A stretch of 64,000 nucleotides of DNA. Source: Planctomycetota bacterium (lineage in GTDB: Bacteria; Planctomycetota; PUPC01; JACPCR01). A program made the translations under genes and the position numbers. This document shows, piece after piece, positions 27,543-36,700 of the stretch; position 1 is the first letter of the stretch; each line of letters begins with the position of its first letter. Under the pieces are notes generated by a model. That model saw nothing but the letters and a program-made list of their open reading frames with translations, had not been told where the DNA came from and did no database searches. Location: NCBI GenBank assembly GCA_016179685.1, contig JACPCR010000052.1:62001-126000 (forward strand). Direction: 5' to 3'.

Positions 27543-27971
27543 ATGACCGCTGAACATTCCGACCACCTTCTTGCCGCCCTGAGCAGCCGGCCTCCGTTTC
27601 ATCCGTTCATCGTAGAAGTCGCCGGAGGCCATCGATTCGAAGTCGATCATCCCCGAACGATGGTCGTCCGTGAGGGCGTGGCCGTTTTCCTGAAACCCGG
27701 CGGCGTCCCCGTGTGGTTCGATCACGAAAGCGGAACACAAGTCCTTGGTGATCCTGCCGGGGCCAGCGCTCAACGCGCAAGCGGAAGCGTTCCCGCAGAT
27801 GCGCCTCGCATCCCTGTTCCGAGGTGCATCAGCACTTCGGAACAGGGATGCGATTATTCCATCCCCGGGCCCGGCAGAATTTCCCGCAGGTATCGCCCGA
27901 TACCCTGCTCCGGCTTCCACTGCCGCGGATACCCCAGCGAAACCTCCTCGAACCGGACACCGTGCCGGTAG
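27543..27971 (+). CDS. Small conserved hypothetical protein with overrun C-terminus
   Basis: Up to about residue 75 the product reads like a known type of small bacterial protein: HPFIVEVAGGHRFEVDHP and VAVFLKPGGVPVWFDHES resemble 80-100-residue proteins common in Planctomycetota and relatives (from memory). After that the frame runs on through the palindrome at 27807-27852 and into the convergent metallophosphoesterase gene, giving an Arg/Ser/Pro-rich tail without protein character. The natural stop has probably been lost by a frameshift or by insertion of the palindrome. It sits divergent to the transferase gene, 54 bases away. Function unknown. Confidence 0.5.
   Translation: MTAEHSDHLLAALSSRPPFHPFIVEVAGGHRFEVDHPRTMVVREGVAVFLKPGGVPVWFDHESGTQVLGDPAGASAQRASGSVPADAPRIPVPRCISTSEQGCDYSIPGPGRISRRYRPIPCSGFHCRGYPSETSSNRTPCR
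27807..27852. repeat. 21-bp hairpin at the end of the small hypothetical gene
   Basis: Arms 27807-27827 and 27832-27852 pair with a single G-T mismatch around a 4-base loop. The stem GCATCCCTGTTCCGAGGTGC shares the layout and the inner GTGC/GCAC ends of the hairpin at 13382. It also overlaps the 3' region of the convergent metallophosphoesterase gene by its edge, so it may serve as terminator. Confidence 0.7.
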
Positions 27972-28681
27972 GAGGTCGATCGCCGGTGCAAGTGCCCGTA
28001 TACGGCCACTCGGGCCCGATACCGCGTGTGCCAGTCCTCCGTGCGCCGCGTCCCGCACCACACGCAGAACCGGGGAATCGCCGGCAGGCTCACCAGGTCC
28101 TCCCGCAGCGGAAAATGGCTGATCAACACCACCGAGGAATCCGCGGGCAGTTCCGAGAGACGCTGCTCCGTATACTCGCACCGGGCGTCGCACCACTGGG
28201 ACCGCGAGGGGTAAGGGTCCGGATGCAGCAGCAGCTCGTCCGAACAGAGCACGCCCGCCTCCTTCGCCCATTCCACCGCCTGGCTGACCGGGACGTGGTC
28301 GGGGCGGAAGCTGTAATCGTAGAGGACGAAGACCGGCGCCAGGACGCAGCAGCCGCCCCCGCCAGGCCACGTCGGAAAAGGGTCCTCCGGCGTCGACACC
28401 CCGTGCTCCGCACAGATGGACACCAGCTTCCGGTACTTCGCCTCGCCCCGCAGACCACCGTTACCCGCGGGCAGCGTCCAGAGGTCATGATTGCCCGGCG
28501 TCCAGAGGACCCGGGCGTAACGCCGCGTCACCAGCGCCAGCACCTGGTGGAACGGCTCCTCCGACGGACCGATGTCGCCCGCCACGATCAGCCAGTCCTC
28601 CGGCCTGTGCGGAAGGCCATCCAGAGCCTCACGGTTCACCCGGTAGTCCACATGCAGATCGCTGATGGCGTAGAGTTTCAT
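27854..28681 (-). CDS. Calcineurin-like metallophosphoesterase, PptH-like
   Basis: All metal-binding blocks of the fold are present in the 275-residue protein: DLH (AISDLHVDYR), GDIG, GNHD (TPGNHDLWT), SHFP and GHLH (VYGHLHRRS). The long blocks around CVWCGTRRTEDWHTRY and VRFEEVSLGYPRQW match, as I recall, Mycobacterium tuberculosis PptH (Rv2795c). PptH removes phosphopantetheine from carrier proteins and is encoded directly upstream of the transferase PptT. Here the gene also lies upstream of the transferase gene on the same strand, with only a small opposite-strand frame between. The likely role is carrier-protein phosphopantetheine hydrolysis, inferred from resemblance and context. Confidence 0.85.
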   Translation of the reverse strand: MKLYAISDLHVDYRVNREALDGLPHRPEDWLIVAGDIGPSEEPFHQVLALVTRRYARVLWTPGNHDLWTLPAGNGGLRGEAKYRKLVSICAEHGVSTPEDPFPTWPGGGGCCVLAPVFVLYDYSFRPDHVPVSQAVEWAKEAGVLCSDELLLHPDPYPSRSQWCDARCEYTEQRLSELPADSSVVLISHFPLREDLVSLPAIPRFCVWCGTRRTEDWHTRYRARVAVYGHLHRRSTSYRHGVRFEEVSLGYPRQWKPEQGIGRYLREILPGPGME

Positions 28682-28787
28682 CTATTTGACAAACCCGGCG
28701 TTCAACCCTCACAATCTTCCGTTGGATCGGTGAGAGTGCGGCACCCTTGCCGAGCTGCAAGAATTCCATCATAGAGAAAAGCGCATC

Positions 28788-30605
28788 GTGCTGCCAAGCG
28801 AGTTGAGCCCGACGCCGTTGATCGACCCCTCCGAGCGCCGCCCGCTTCCCAGGGGGCTTCCGCCGCGGCCATCCCCCTTGCGTACGATTTACGTCCTCTA
28901 CCATGGGGCTCGCACCCTTGCCGTCCTCCTCGGGTTGTGGCTCATCCGGAGGCTCACCCGCGCCGAGTGCGCCCGTCGGGTCCGCGATTTCCTCCAGCGC
29001 ATGGGCACCGTGTGGGTCAAGGCCGGGCAGATTCTGGCCCAGCGCAGCGACCTTCTTTCGACCGAATTCTGCGCCGAGCTGTCCCAGATTCGCGACATGG
29101 GTGCGGCCTTCCCGTTCGAGAACGCCCGCGGCATCATCGAGGAAGACCTCGGCTGCCCCATCGAACGCGTCTTCGAACAGTTCCACGTGGCCCCTTTCGC
29201 CGCTACCACCATCTCCCAGACCCACCTCGCCTTCCTCCGCCGGGAGAAGGTCTGGGTCGCCGTGAAGGTCCAGCAGCCCCACGCCCCGTGGACCTCCGCC
29301 CGCGACATGGTCCTGATCCGTGCCCTTCTCCACTTTCTGGACCTCGCCTCCTTCCACACCTCCATGCGATGGAAGGCGCTTTACCAGGAACTGCAGGAGA
29401 CGATGACCCGAGAGCTGGATTTCAGCTATGAGGCATCCGCCTTCCGTGACCTGAAGAAGACCCTTCAGCGGTACGATGTTTACGTGCCTGACCATTTCCC
29501 GGACTACTGCACTCGCCGGGTCCTCGTCACGGAATTCATCCGTGCCGCCCTGATGTCTGATTTCATCAACCTCTCGCGTTCCGATCCCCAGCGACTCGAC
29601 GCCTGGCTGCGAGAGAACAACATCGAGCCCCGCAAGCTGGGCCGGCGTCTGTTCTCCGCCGTCTATCGGCAGATTTTCGAGGACAACCATTTCCACGGCG
29701 ATATGCACCCGCGCAACATCATCCTTCTCCGCAACAGCCGCCTGGCCGTCATCGACTGCCGGACCGTCAGCTCGCTCGAAGTCGAGACCATGCAGAAGCA
29801 CCGCATGTACCTTCGCGCCCTCTCCCGGCGCGAGTACTCGACGGCCGCCGATATCTATTTTCTGCTGGCCTCGAAGCTGCCCGCCGTCGATATCTCCGAG
29901 GTCAAGACCCGCATCCTCCGCCTCTGGCGCAACTGGGAGACCCACAACTACATCCGCGATCTTCCCTACGACCAGAAATCGCTGGCCTTCATGTTCGGTG
30001 AGCTGGACCTCATCGTGTTCCAGTACCGGTTCGCGGCCCAGTGGCCCATGTCGCGGCTCGTCCATACCCTCAAGAATCTCGATGCCTCCCTCCGCTATCT
30101 CTGCCCCGACATGAATTACCTCCAGTCCCTGCAGAAATACTTCGCCAAGGCCGAGGAACGGGCCGCACGAGCCCCGATCGACCTCAACAAGACCCTCAAC
30201 CTCTGGGCCCAGAGCCAACTTGCCGCTCAGGAGCTTCCCAACCGCATCTCCGAGCTCATGCTCTTCCAGCAGACCGTGGTCCGACGCCAGGCCATCGTCC
30301 TTCGCGGCACGTCCTCCAAGATCGGCTACACCTTCGCCGCTCTCTACGGCTACTTCTGGCTCGGCCTCACCCTCGCCGCTCTCTTCTTCTTCTCCGCCTT
30401 CCTCTACCAGCGCGACAGCGCTTCCATGAAACCCTATTTCGGCGACCAGATCAGCGCCGTTATCGTCAGCCTCCCATCGCTCCACCTCGGCGTCTGGGCC
30501 GTCCTCGCCCTGGCTCTGCTCTATTTCCAGCGGATCGTCGCCCGCATGCAGAAACAGCTCGTCTCCGAGGATGCCGGCGTTTCTACACCCCAGACCACCG
30601 TCTGA
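28788..30605 (+). CDS. ABC1/ADCK (UbiB) family kinase-like membrane protein, copy 1, with altered DFG
   Basis: A GTG start is used. The 605-residue protein has the ABC1 hallmarks: the KxGQ motif (WVKAGQILAQRSDLLS), the QTH region that replaces the glycine loop, the lysine strand VWVAVKVQQP, and the catalytic-loop equivalent FHGDMHPRN. The metal-binding DFG is VIDCRT, so both Phe and Gly are lost, and HPGN is HPRN; activity may be reduced or absent. Two hydrophobic segments near the C-terminus (about 512-530 and 560-578) anchor it in the membrane. Family members support isoprenoid quinone or lipid metabolism. A second copy with intact motifs begins 33 bases downstream. Confidence 0.9.
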   Translation: MLPSELSPTPLIDPSERRPLPRGLPPRPSPLRTIYVLYHGARTLAVLLGLWLIRRLTRAECARRVRDFLQRMGTVWVKAGQILAQRSDLLSTEFCAELSQIRDMGAAFPFENARGIIEEDLGCPIERVFEQFHVAPFAATTISQTHLAFLRREKVWVAVKVQQPHAPWTSARDMVLIRALLHFLDLASFHTSMRWKALYQELQETMTRELDFSYEASAFRDLKKTLQRYDVYVPDHFPDYCTRRVLVTEFIRAALMSDFINLSRSDPQRLDAWLRENNIEPRKLGRRLFSAVYRQIFEDNHFHGDMHPRNIILLRNSRLAVIDCRTVSSLEVETMQKHRMYLRALSRREYSTAADIYFLLASKLPAVDISEVKTRILRLWRNWETHNYIRDLPYDQKSLAFMFGELDLIVFQYRFAAQWPMSRLVHTLKNLDASLRYLCPDMNYLQSLQKYFAKAEERAARAPIDLNKTLNLWAQSQLAAQELPNRISELMLFQQTVVRRQAIVLRGTSSKIGYTFAALYGYFWLGLTLAALFFFSAFLYQRDSASMKPYFGDQISAVIVSLPSLHLGVWAVLALALLYFQRIVARMQKQLVSEDAGVSTPQTTV

Positions 30606-30638
30606 GCCGCACGGTCGCGCGCGCTCGAAACCCGCATC

Positions 30639-32564
30639 ATGGAATCCGACCCCTTGCCCCAACTTGAAGTCCCCGGGACCCGGTCAGCCGGCGGCCTGCC
30701 GGAAACGGGAAGGAACGCTGCCGCGGGGCAGCCGCCGGCCACTCCCGGCCCGCGGCTGCTCTACGAGCGATTCACGCCCACCCCGCTCGTCGATCCCGCC
30801 AGCCTTCCACCCGTCGGGATTGACGAGCATCCGCGGGCCCCTCGATTCCGCATCCCTTTCGTCGCCTGGCATCTTTCCGGACTCGCCGCGGGCATCCTCT
30901 GGCTGCTCTTCCTCGGCTTCCTCGCCCGCCGGCCCCGCCACCGCGACATCGGCCGGAAAGCCCGACAGTTCTGCGAAAAAATGGGCATCCTCTGGATCAA
31001 GACGGGCCAGCTCCTCTCCATGCGCACCGACATCCTCCCCTTCGAAATCTGCGACGAATTGATGAAGCTCACCGACCGTACGCGGGGCTTCTCGCCCGAC
31101 GCGGCCACCCGTATCCTCGAGGAGGAGCTCGGCGGGCCCCTCGATCTCTTCTTTCTCACGTTTGATCGTCTCCCCTTCGCGGCGGCTTCCACCGCTCAAA
31201 TCCACCGCGCCACCCTTCGGCCCGGCGGCGTTCTCGTCGCCGTCAAAGTCCAGAGGCCCCATCTGGAACGCGTCTTTCGGAGCGACATGGTCCTGGTGCG
31301 GTCCCTCTTCGGGCTGCTCAAGTGGCTCGCCATCATGCCCTATATGCGCTGGGACGAGTTCATCTGGGAAATCGAGAGGATCATGGAGGAGGAGATCGAT
31401 TACCGGTACGAGGCCGCCAATCTCCGCCGCATGAAAAAAACGCTCCGCCGCCACAAGGTCCATGTCCCCAAGGTCTTCAGCCGATACACCACCCAGCGCG
31501 TCCTCGTCATGGAATTCGTGCGCGGCGTCCTCATGTCCGATTACCTCAAAGTCCTTCGTACTCAGCCCGAAAAAATCACCGAGTGGTGCCGCATCAACCA
31601 GGTCAACCCCGGAGAGGTCGGCCGGCGACTCGTCTTCTCCATCAATCGCCAACTCTACGAGGACCAGCTCTTCCACGGCGATCTCCACCCCGGCAATATC
31701 ATCCTCCTTCGGGAAAACCGGTTCGCCTTCATCGACTTCGGGTGCATCGGCTTCCTGGACCGTGATTTCCTCCGGATTTACGAGTACTTCATCGACGCCC
31801 TCGTCGCCGGCCAGCACGCCAAGGCCGCCGATTTCTACCTCCTCCTCCAGCGCAGCATCCCCTCCGGCATCCTCGCCGAGCTCAAGGAAGAATTGGTTCG
31901 CGTCATGAAAAACTGGCACACCCGGACCTCCATCAGCAACCTTCCCTACTCGGAGCGCTCCGTCCTCAACATCTCCTACGAGCTGCCCCGAGTTGCGGCC
32001 CGATACCAGCTTCCCGCCAACTGGGAGTTCATGCGCGTCGGACGCTCCTTCATGACCCTGGACGGCTCCATGATCGAGCTCATGCCCGATGCCAACTTCA
32101 CCGAGATTACCCAGGCCTATATCCGAGCCAAGAACCGCCGACTCCTCCAGCGGATCGCCCAGTGCGGCGGAAGCTCCGCCACCCGCAGCGGATTCCGCAG
32201 CGTCCAGGAACAGGTCCTCGTCACCAGCAACGAACAGGTCATGCTTCGCGGCGCCACCATCCGCCGCTTCGCACAGGTCTTCGATAGCTCCGGCGGCGGC
32301 GTCGATCAGTCCGTCACCACCCCCTTCCTCCGGGTCTCGTCCGGCCTCGTCATCCTGTCCGGCCTCTTCCTCCTGCTCACCTACCTCTACCAGTACACCA
32401 GGTGGATCGTGCCCGAGCCCGGCAGCCCACTCGCACTCGTCCTCCGCCTCCTCCCGCACCTCGACGTCCAGGTCTGGATCGTCCTCTTCTGCGTCTTCCT
32501 CTACGCCGTCTGCAACCTTTCCACCTTCCAGCACCGCCTGAAACAGGCCGAAGCACGCGGATAA
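30639..32564 (+). CDS. ABC1/ADCK (UbiB) family kinase-like membrane protein, copy 2, canonical motifs
   Basis: The 641-residue paralogue of the preceding protein keeps the full ABC1 set: WIKTGQLLSMRTDILP, ASTAQIHRA, VLVAVKVQRPH, FHGDLHPGN and AFIDFGCIGF. It has an additional hydrophobic stretch near residues 68-90 and two C-terminal membrane segments. The C-terminal half of the two proteins aligns throughout (for example RDLPYDQKS versus SNLPYSERS), showing a tandem duplication. The two genes are 33 bases apart and probably form one transcript. Function in this organism is unknown; quinone or hydrophobic-lipid handling is the family precedent. The PKS operon converges on this gene from the right. 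Confidence 0.93.
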   Translation: MESDPLPQLEVPGTRSAGGLPETGRNAAAGQPPATPGPRLLYERFTPTPLVDPASLPPVGIDEHPRAPRFRIPFVAWHLSGLAAGILWLLFLGFLARRPRHRDIGRKARQFCEKMGILWIKTGQLLSMRTDILPFEICDELMKLTDRTRGFSPDAATRILEEELGGPLDLFFLTFDRLPFAAASTAQIHRATLRPGGVLVAVKVQRPHLERVFRSDMVLVRSLFGLLKWLAIMPYMRWDEFIWEIERIMEEEIDYRYEAANLRRMKKTLRRHKVHVPKVFSRYTTQRVLVMEFVRGVLMSDYLKVLRTQPEKITEWCRINQVNPGEVGRRLVFSINRQLYEDQLFHGDLHPGNIILLRENRFAFIDFGCIGFLDRDFLRIYEYFIDALVAGQHAKAADFYLLLQRSIPSGILAELKEELVRVMKNWHTRTSISNLPYSERSVLNISYELPRVAARYQLPANWEFMRVGRSFMTLDGSMIELMPDANFTEITQAYIRAKNRRLLQRIAQCGGSSATRSGFRSVQEQVLVTSNEQVMLRGATIRRFAQVFDSSGGGVDQSVTTPFLRVSSGLVILSGLFLLLTYLYQYTRWIVPEPGSPLALVLRLLPHLDVQVWIVLFCVFLYAVCNLSTFQHRLKQAEARG

Positions 32565-32632
32565 CGCCTCACTCCTCCATCCGTTCAGAAATCGTTTGAC
32601 ACCCCTCCTCAACGGATGGACGAGCCCGTCTT

Positions 32633-33577
32633 TCAACTCCCCCCGCTCACCTCCACCCATCGGTCATCCCACGCCTCTCCGCCCGCACGCGTCCGGTGCG
32701 CGCGCAGCAGGTACAGCCGCATCTCATCGACCGGCTCGGTCGTGTGCACCGCCGCCTCGATCCGATACCACCGCGCCGGGAAGCTGCTCCGGCTGTACTC
32801 GGTGTAATACACCTCATGATGAGCCAGCAAGGCCTCGTGAAGCTTGAACGTGACGCTCTCCCCTTTCAGGATCAGACCGAAATGGAATCTCGTCTCCGGA
32901 TTGCCCACGGGCAGGAACTCCCGCTCGACCAGCCGGCGCGGCAGCCAGCGCCGGTAACGAAGCAGCACGCTGACGTAGTAGTGCAGGCAGGCGTAAAGCC
33001 CTCTATTTTGGCCCGCCCATCCCGCATAGAAATCGTTGAGGGTCCCGTCAGCCCCCAGAGCGGCCACTCCCTCGCCTCCCTCGTTTCCTATCGCCGGAAA
33101 CTCGATCACCGTGGACCACGCATAGTACCGCAGCCCGAGCATGTAGCGGCCCGGATTGAGCTCCATCCGAAGAACGCCGCCCCCGTGCTCGAAGTCCAGC
33201 GAGCCGATGTGCCTCACCGTTTTCCCGCCGGGAAACGTGTAAACCACCAGGGTCCAGATCCTGGCCGACCTGCTGGCCGCTGACGCGTCCATGGTCAGCG
33301 CCCGGCTGACCTCGAGGGGCCCGGTCGCCGCTACGATCGCATGGGGATTCCACCTCGGCGCGCTGGTCATCAGCACCGGCAGCGCAAGCTGCTGCTCAAA
33401 GGTCTCCCGCGAGATCGGACGCCACCGGTGCGCCAGGTCCCGCCGCCGGCTCAGTCCGGTCCGGAGGAGCGCTCTGAGCGCCCACGCCGCCGTTTTGAAG
33501 ACAAGGAAAGACAGCACGCCCAGCGGCAGCCGCCAGAGGAGGGCCAAACAGGGGAAAAATGGATTCCTGAGGTTCAT
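32633..33577 (-). CDS. Uncharacterised membrane-anchored protein downstream of the PKS (DUF6208-like)
   Basis: The start is placed at the ATG at 33577 (MNLRNPFFPCLALLWRLPLG), giving 314 residues; the longer frame upstream has no protein character. One hydrophobic segment (about residues 8-30) anchors the N-terminus. The rest is soluble-looking, with blocks LPVLMTSAPRWNPHAIVAATGPL, NPGRYMLGLRYYAW, ACLHYYVSVLLRYRRWLP and REFLPVGNPETRFHFG. From memory these resemble cyanobacterial proteins called DUF6208; I could not check this. No catalytic motif is recognised. It lies 149 bases after the terminal PKS gene on the same strand, so it may belong to that pathway. Confidence 0.7.
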   Translation of the reverse strand: MNLRNPFFPCLALLWRLPLGVLSFLVFKTAAWALRALLRTGLSRRRDLAHRWRPISRETFEQQLALPVLMTSAPRWNPHAIVAATGPLEVSRALTMDASAASRSARIWTLVVYTFPGGKTVRHIGSLDFEHGGGVLRMELNPGRYMLGLRYYAWSTVIEFPAIGNEGGEGVAALGADGTLNDFYAGWAGQNRGLYACLHYYVSVLLRYRRWLPRRLVEREFLPVGNPETRFHFGLILKGESVTFKLHEALLAHHEVYYTEYSRSSFPARWYRIEAAVHTTEPVDEMRLYLLRAHRTRAGGEAWDDRWVEVSGGS

Positions 33578-33726
33578 CGGATTCCGCCATGATACGGGCT
33601 GTTCAACGTGAGTCGTGCCGCGACCGCCCTTCAACGCTGATGACTGCCCTCTGCCCCTATCCCCTGATCCTTCGCCCCTTTCCGCTCCCGCTTCTTGCTC
33701 CTCGCTACATGCTTCCCACCCACGCC

Positions 33727-36700
33727 TCACGGCTTGGCCGCTATACCCGCGATCACCTCCGCAACAGCCTGCGGCGACTCCACATGCACCTGATGCCCGC
33801 CGGGGAGAAGGAGACGCCGGACGCTCCCCGGTTCCGGCCTCTTGGTGGCCTCTGCCAGGTCTCCCTCAGCGCCATAGACCAGGGTTACAGGACATGGAAT
33901 CTGGCTGAGCCATTCGAGAAACGGCAGGCCGCCGGGGCCGGTGAACGTGAGACCCGCCCGCGTGCGCAGCCTCGGGTCCCAGCGCCACGTGAATCCTCCG
34001 TCCGTGCAAGGTTGCGTCGCCCGGACGGCCAGCCGCAAGGCCATGTCCTCGGACCATGCCGGGCCCGCCTCGCGCAACCGGGAGGCTGCCTCCGCGACGC
34101 TGGAAAACCTCGGCGCTTCCGGGACGGAGGCCAGATAATCCAACTGGGCAGCCAAGCGGCTCGACCAGTCTCCCTCCGGCTTCGCGGCCGGCGCCGGCGC
34201 CTCGAGGAGCACCAGGCCTCCTACCCGACGCGGCCGAGCCAAGGCGAGCAGGGCGGCTGCCACCGCCCCCAGCGAGTGCCCCACGAGGACCGCTGGCCCC
34301 TCCCCCGTCCGCCGCATCAGGCCGTCCAGGTCCGCCACGAAGTCCAGAAGCTGGTAGGACGCGCCCGGCGGCAGGTGGTCCGAGCGCCCGTGTCCGCGGA
34401 GGTCCGGAGCGATCACGCGGCAGCCGCGCCGGGCCAGGATTTCCGCTATGGGCAGCCAGACCGCGCCCTGCTCGAGGATGCCATGGACGCAGAGCACGAG
34501 CCGGCCGGACTCGGGCCCCCAGGAGCAAACGCCCAGTGAAGCCCCTCGCACCTCGACGCGCTCGTCGCGCATCGCCTCCGCCGCGGGCGCGGCCGGTCCG
34601 GCGGATTCGCCTGAAGCCGGTTGCAGAACCCCCTCTTCACGCGGCAACTCGTAACCCAGCTTTCTCGCCAGCCCGCAGGCCCGCTCGGACAGCCGGCGCG
34701 GCAACACGATCCGCCTCCACGCATCGCCCAGCTCCGGCTCGATCCTCTTCCTCGTCCGGAAGTTCGGATCGCTCAAAGGGGCCGACTCAGGATGCACCCC
34801 GTCCGTCATCCGATCGCCCTCGTAGGGCGTCAGCAGCTCGGGCACGTACCCCACCCCCAGAAAATCGCACAGGCGTCTCATCGCCTCCTCCGGCCCCCGC
34901 ATGAGGTCCTCATACCGCAACACGTGCTTCCGTCCAGCTTCGATGCGCTCGAAAAACGCCAGCACGTTCTCGTTGGAAACCGCCCACACCTCCTCGGCCA
35001 GAGCATAGGGGTCGCCCTCGGCGGCACCGGCCAGCTTGTCCATGCGCATCCGCACGAACGACTCGATGACCGCGTAGGGATGCCGGACAAGATGAACGTA
35101 CTTCGCCCCTTCCAGAAACCGTTCGGCATTCTCGAGCGTGCCGAGCCGAGCCGCATAAGTGGGTGTCTTGTCCACGACTTGCCGCCCGCCAGCCATCTCC
35201 ACGAGCGCCGCATACGTCTCGGGGATCGAGCGGTCCCCTGCCACCCACCCCTCCAGCAGCCTCCTGCTTCCCGCCGCGTCCAGGCCCTTCAACTCCATGA
35301 CCGCCCGCTGAAGCCCCTCGCCCAGGAAGCTCACCCCCAGTTCCCTCTGCCGCTGCCCCATGGTCTCGAACGGCAGGAGATGCAGTTCCGGCGGAGAGAA
35401 AAGCCTCGGATGGCCCGCCAGCATCACCCGCAAGAGGGTCGACCCCGCCCTCGGGCTGGACAGCACCAAGTGTACTCCCGGCACGCGTTTCGCCACCGGC
35501 GACTGGACCGGCTGAGTGGTTTTGACGATCAGGCTCCTGCCAGCAGGGACTGCCGCGGCGTCCCCTGAGCGACCGGCGGCGTCGGCGGCCGGAGATTCCT
35601 GCGGCCCGGCGACCGCATGTCCCGCGGCCGCTCCGTGCGCTCGTTCCATCTCGCTGACCAGATACCGCGAGAGAGCGGGGATACCCGGGCGCTCATAAAT
35701 CTCGCGGGGATACAGCGCGAGTTGGCAGGCTGCCTGCAAGTCTTTCATCAACTCCATGACCATCAGCGAATCCATGCCCAGGGCCACGACGCTGCCATCC
35801 AGAGGCACGCGCTCCTCGCCGAGCCCGATCACCTTTGCGATCCGATTCCGGAGATGGTTTCGGACGATCCCCTCTCGGTCCCCCGGAGCGGCCGACAGGA
35901 CCCGTTTCAGGAGCAACCCCTCCTCCGGCAAATCCTTTGCGCCAAGGAACATAGGGTCGAGGGACGGACCTGCCTCGCGGATGCGGAGCAAGAAACGCCG
36001 GGCCTCGGCCGGCGCGGCAAGGCGCTCCTCGAACGTCCGCCAGTCCATGCTCAGGACCGCAGTCTGCGCCCTGTCGGACCCTAGCAGACCCTCCAGCGCG
36101 CCGAGAGCCGTTTCTTGGGGCATCTTGCCGATGCCCGCCGCCGCCCACCGGGCATCCTGCTTCAGTCCGCCTGCGGCGGCCATTCCCACGCCCTCCCACG
36201 GACCCCAGTTGATCGAGAGGGCGGGCAGACCCAGGCACCTTCGAGCATGCGCCAGCGCATCGAGGCACGCATTCGCGGCGGAGTAATTGCCCGAGCCCGG
36301 AAGACCGAAGACCGACGCTGACGAAGAGAACAGGACGAAGAAGTCCAGCTCCATGCCCTGCGTGGCCCGGTGGAGATTCCATCCTCCGAGGGCCTTGGGG
36401 GCCAGCACGCGGGCAAACCGTGGCCACTCCTCCTGCCACAGGACGCTGTCGTCGAACACTCCAGCAGCGTGTATCACTCCCCGAAGCGGCGGCATCTCAC
36501 GCTCCACCTTGTCGATCAACGCCGCCACCTGCTCCTCGCTGGATACGTCGGCGCGCTCCACGACCGCCTGACACCGCTCTCCCAGGACCCGCATCCACGC
36601 CTGGTCTCCCTCCCCAAGACCGCTCCGACCCACCAGGACCAGATGTCTTGCACCCCGGTCCGCCAACCATCCCGCCACCCGGCGTCCTAATCCGCCCAAT

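Noticed and set aside
28629-32660. Very long minus-strand open frames (677 and 658 codons) opposite the two ABC1/ADCK genes
   Set aside because: Acid-rich, repetitive products without family features; they are antisense shadows caused by high GC codon use in genuine plus-strand genes.
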